Part shown: positions 52,790 through 55,169 of the stretch, in pieces
Position numbering within the stretch: position 1 is the stretch's first letter
Layout: each line of letters starts with the position of its first letter
Notes under the pieces: generated by a model
Seen by the model: only the letters and a program-made list of their open reading frames with translations
What the model was told of the DNA's origin: nothing
Databases searched by the model: none
From: Bifidobacteriaceae bacterium
GTDB lineage: Bacteria; Actinomycetota; Actinomycetes; Actinomycetales; WQXJ01
DNA: 55,169 nucleotides
NCBI GenBank assembly: GCA_031278655.1
Contig: JAITJZ010000011.1
Location: 1 to 55,169 of the forward strand
Direction of reading: 5' to 3'
Program-made: the position numbers and the translations under genes

Positions 52790-53516
52790 TCCCAGCGACG
52801 ACATCGGCCGCCGCATCGCCCCCCACATCGACGCGCGCTGGTCCGACAACTTCATAACCGAGCTGCGCTTGTCCGGCACCGGCGGGACCGCCATCGGCGC
52901 GGCCCTGGCCGAGGCCGAGAGCCACGTGGCGGCCTCTGGCCTGACAGCCCAAGAGGTCTTCGGCGACCCGCGCGCCTACGCCCAGGCGCTCGACCCGCCG
53001 GCGTCCGCCGATCAATCCCCGCGCGCCATCGCCGGCTCGCTCTGGCCAGTCCTGGTCCAGCTCATCGGCCTGTGGCTGGCGCTGGGCGGGGCGCGCGGCC
53101 TGGGCGCGGGCGAACCGGCGCGCTTCGGATTGGGGCTGGTGGTTTTGATCGGCTTGACGGCGACGGCGCCGTGGACCGGGACTTGGTGCCTGCGTCTCTT
53201 CTTCGATCATCCGGTCCGGGGATTCCTGGTCTGGTGGGCCGCCTTTCTGGCGGTGCTGCTCCCAGAGGCGCTGATCCCGCTTAACCTGCCGGCCCCGGCC
53301 GCGGTGACGGCGGCCGTCGGCGCCGGGGCGCTGGCCTGTGGCGCGGTGGCGGCTTGGCGGGTCGGCCGGCACAAACCGCTGGAAGACCCGGTCAGCGCAC
53401 CAACCGGCTACGCTCAATCCGGGGCGGCCTCTCACGGGCGCGGCTTCAAACTCGCCCCGCTCGCAATCCCGGCAGCCGCCGCCGTCCTCGCCCCCATCAT
53501 CTGGCTGATCGCGTGA
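52782..53516 (+). CDS. HAAS-like membrane protein encoded with PadR
   Basis: 244 residues. The N-terminal 80 residues (IAPHIDARWSDNFITELRLSGTGGTAIGAALAEAESHVAASGLTAQEVFGDPRAYAQALD) form a helical domain like HAAS/DUF1700, often the sensory part of PadR operons. Several hydrophobic helices follow (about 85-105, 112-130, 145-165, 175-195, 220-243). Overlap with padR indicates coupling. The regulated function is unknown. Confidence 0.8.
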   Translation: MPNPSDDIGRRIAPHIDARWSDNFITELRLSGTGGTAIGAALAEAESHVAASGLTAQEVFGDPRAYAQALDPPASADQSPRAIAGSLWPVLVQLIGLWLALGGARGLGAGEPARFGLGLVVLIGLTATAPWTGTWCLRLFFDHPVRGFLVWWAAFLAVLLPEALIPLNLPAPAAVTAAVGAGALACGAVAAWRVGRHKPLEDPVSAPTGYAQSGAASHGRGFKLAPLAIPAAAAVLAPIIWLIA

Positions 53517-53596
53517 CCGCGAACCCCGGGCTCCGGAACGCGCGACCTGGCGGTCTGTTTCGGAAAGGCGCGCGCCGCCGGGCCGGGCCAAGACTG

Positions 53597-54046
53597 TCAG
53601 AGATGACGAATCCAACCCATGATGTCGCCTGCGGCCTGGGGTAAGACCAGCCAGAACAGCCACGGAGCGACCAGCGCCGCCAGGGCGCCCGCCACCAGCC
53701 AGCGCGGCCTGGCCCGCGCACACCTCCGCGACGCCAAGCTGGCGACGGTGCCCGGAAGCAGCGCCAGCGCCAGTCCGATCAGTGAATAGAACAGCATGGC
53801 CCAGGCAAAGTCCCTCTCGTCCGGGTCCATGATGTCTGGCCAGGGGGTGCCAAACCAGTCGATCGCGGCTTGCTTGCCGATCCCGAACAGCAGCACCAAA
53901 GGGATCATCGCCGCCAGGGCGCTGACCAGGTCAGCAACCGCCACGCCGATGATGGCGACGGCTCGGCGCCAGCCGCCTGGGGCCGCCCGGGCCGCGCCAT
54001 CGCCGCAATCGCCGCCACCGCCCACAGCCCACCTCCCGGCACCCAT
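53597..54046 (-). CDS. Membrane protein of unknown function
   Basis: 149 residues from ATG 54046; the track start (54409) would pass through the 89-bp duplication and is rejected. A Gly-rich start is followed by three hydrophobic spans (about 28-55, 75-100, 115-138) and a VLPQAAGDIMGWIRHL end. The gene is convergent with the padR operon. No family recognised. Confidence 0.65.
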   Translation of the reverse strand: MGAGRWAVGGGGDCGDGAARAAPGGWRRAVAIIGVAVADLVSALAAMIPLVLLFGIGKQAAIDWFGTPWPDIMDPDERDFAWAMLFYSLIGLALALLPGTVASLASRRCARARPRWLVAGALAALVAPWLFWLVLPQAAGDIMGWIRHL

Positions 54047-54090
54047 CGAGCCCGCCGTCCTCACGCTCGCGCGCGGCCAATCTACCGGCC

Positions 54091-54179
54091 CGCCCAGCAA
54101 CCGGCCATGCCTCGCCAGCACGGCGGCCGCCTGGCGACGCCAAAAGGTCGCGTCAAGCGCCGCCGCCAAAACTAGGCAG
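54091..54179. repeat. 89-bp duplicated segment, copy 2
   Basis: Differs at one base from 51598-51686. It lies 44 bp upstream of the membrane-protein gene at 54046, in the same orientation relative to the following gene as copy 1 has to ffh. Confidence 0.95.
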
Positions 54180-54299
54180 TTGCGTCCCTTAGCGTGGTGT
54201 ATCGGGTGGCCTGGGGCTTGACCCGCTGAGCGCGGTGACGGGCGCCGGGTTCCGCGCCGAGGTCCACAAGCTGAGCGCCTCGTCGCGGCTGAACCCCCA

Positions 54300-54440
54300 G
54301 CCGTCGATGGGCCGAGGCGAGGTGGCGCGCAAACGTGCCGCCAAGGTGTTCCGGCATCAGGTCTGGTGCCAGGTCGGCCACCGTCCGCAGCCCCTCGCCC
54401 GACAGCCACACTCGCAGCACCTCCCTGGTCTCAACCACGC
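54300..54440 (-). pseudogene. Possible IS21-type transposase (IstA) fragment
   Basis: Reverse-strand frame VGVVETREVLRVWLSGEGLRTVADLAPD... . The first 25 residues match the helix-turn-helix entry of actinobacterial IS21 IstA proteins (VVE-REVLR-WL-GEGLRTVA-LA), but the usual GVDRKTVRRYV continuation is lost and no further transposase motif follows. The surrounding 54.2-54.7 kb contains only short, shifted frames with unclear origin. Confidence 0.4.
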
Positions 54441-54737
54441 CGACCTCCCTGAAACCGTTGACGCCCTCCTCGCTGATCGGAAACCCCGACCCGCGAAGCC
54501 AACCGCTGACGACGCCCCACGCCCCGGCAGGCGCGCCGGGAGGTCCCATGTTCCTGGCAGAAACCCCCAAACACCGGTCCCAAGAATCTGGCATTACGCC
54601 GATGTCGGCATTACTGGCAGATGACAAATTTGACCAGTCCCGAGCCGGCGTAGCCCGGCGCCGCCCGCCCGCGCCCAAGCGTTTCCGCACGTCAGCACCG
54701 AGCCCAGGCCCTGGCCCGCCCAGGCGCGGCCGGGCGC

Positions 54738-54979
54738 GAGTGGTCAAACTGACCACTCGAGGGCCAAAACCGCGTTGAGTGGTCAATTTGACCACTCCAA
54801 AACCAGCCCCGTCCGATGCCGCCGGGCCAGGTTTTCGTGTTTGGCCAGGTCAGGCCGCCGCGTTGGTTTGGGGTCGTCTGGGCGCGGCCCGGCGCGAGTG
54901 GTCAAATTGACCACTCGAGGGCTAAAACCGCGTTGAGTGGTCAATTTGACCACTCCAAAACCAGCCCCGCCCGGCGCCG
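54738..54979. repeat. Palindromic repeat array, copy B (two 158-bp units)
   Basis: Same layout as 23003-23243: palindromes near 54740, 54778, 54898 and 54937, period 158 bp, with the same intervening spacers and only scattered substitutions. Its right edge runs into the transposase start described next. A solo half-copy lies at about 54629-54639. Confidence 0.95.
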
Positions 54980-55135
54980 CGCGCCGAGCACCGCCACGGT
55001 GATCAACTCAGAGTCGGTGGTCTTCGGGGCGAACCCCTCGGCGGGCCTGGGCGGCGCCCATTCGGGGTGCTCTTTCAACAGATCGTCGATTGTGACGTGG
55101 AGTGCGGTGGCGAGGGTGTCCAGGTCGGTGTCCAT
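54941..55135 (-). pseudogene. IS982-like transposase, truncated after about 53 codons
   Basis: MDTDLDTLATALHVTIDDLLKEHPEWAPPRPAEGFAPKTTDSELITVAVLG is the conserved N-terminus of actinobacterial IS982-family transposases. After this the frame leaves the family sequence and reads RRRAGLVLEWSN into the palindromic array, where it stops. The catalytic DDE domain is absent. The gene was interrupted or replaced by the repeat. Its upstream end lies 34 bp from the window edge. Confidence 0.75.
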
Positions 55136-55169
55136 TGAACTGGCCTTTCAGGTCGGGGAAGTGGCCTTT

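Noticed and set aside
54172-54795. 207-residue ORF as an intact gene
   Set aside because: It starts within the palindromic array, and joins unrelated segments; only a short IS21-like stretch is recognisable.

Overview
The window is chromosomal DNA of a high-G+C Gram-positive bacterium of the class Actinomycetes. The markers are actinobacterial small families (DUF3039, DUF3117, DUF3618, DUF1540), the fdxA-dapC pair, succinylase-type dapD/dapE, a SigE-type ECF sigma factor, GatCAB in place of glutaminyl-tRNA synthetase, G/C-ending codons throughout, and many promoters that place a TANNNT -10 box 6-8 nt upstream of an ATG/GTG start (leaderless mRNAs). Genus cannot be assigned from the sequence alone.

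Left edge (1-1.9 kb): two exported proteins of lower G+C and the last codons of a tyrosine recombinase face the 3' end of a tRNA-Lys(CTT) gene. This looks like the scar of an integrated element. From 2 to 4.5 kb a four-gene block encodes a DUF3618 membrane protein, a GroES-like protein, an ECF sigma factor and a membrane partner, followed by tRNA-Leu(TAG). A 1390-residue LPXTG-anchored surface protein with about six DUF11-like repeats fills 5-9.1 kb.

Core region (9.6-42.9 kb): rdgB-rph, an MBL hydrolase and murI, pncB, DUF3039, gatCAB, purE, a GtrA-like protein, a two-component system, a SigE-like sigma factor, an O-methyltransferase, a glycosyltransferase/DUF2304/DUF6541 envelope operon with pepA and DUF3117, a LOG-family hydrolase, divergent dapE/dapD, a lysozyme-fold protein, gltA, dapC-fdxA, a VanW protein, and a ribosome-biogenesis block rpsP-khpA-rimM-trmD-typA.

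Right part (43-55 kb): an AT-rich spacer with a DUF1540 gene, a binding-protein-dependent sugar transporter without its ATPase, an amidohydrolase, a complete HTH/PIN toxin-antitoxin pair, ffh, and a PadR/membrane-protein pair. Between and around these lie remnants: a possible MazEF pair, a HipA 3' fragment, a possible IS21-like fragment and an IS982-like transposase start.

Two repeat systems stand out. A 158-bp unit built around the palindrome GAGTGGTCAAWTTGACCACTC forms near-identical two-unit arrays at 23.0 and 54.7 kb, with partial solo copies near 48.95 and 54.63 kb. The 9-mer CCGATGCCG occurs 34 times on both strands by my count, where one or two would be expected by chance. Several housekeeping proteins (TypA, RimM, S16, PepA, DapD) also carry Ala/Gly/Pro/Lys-rich low-complexity insertions or tails.
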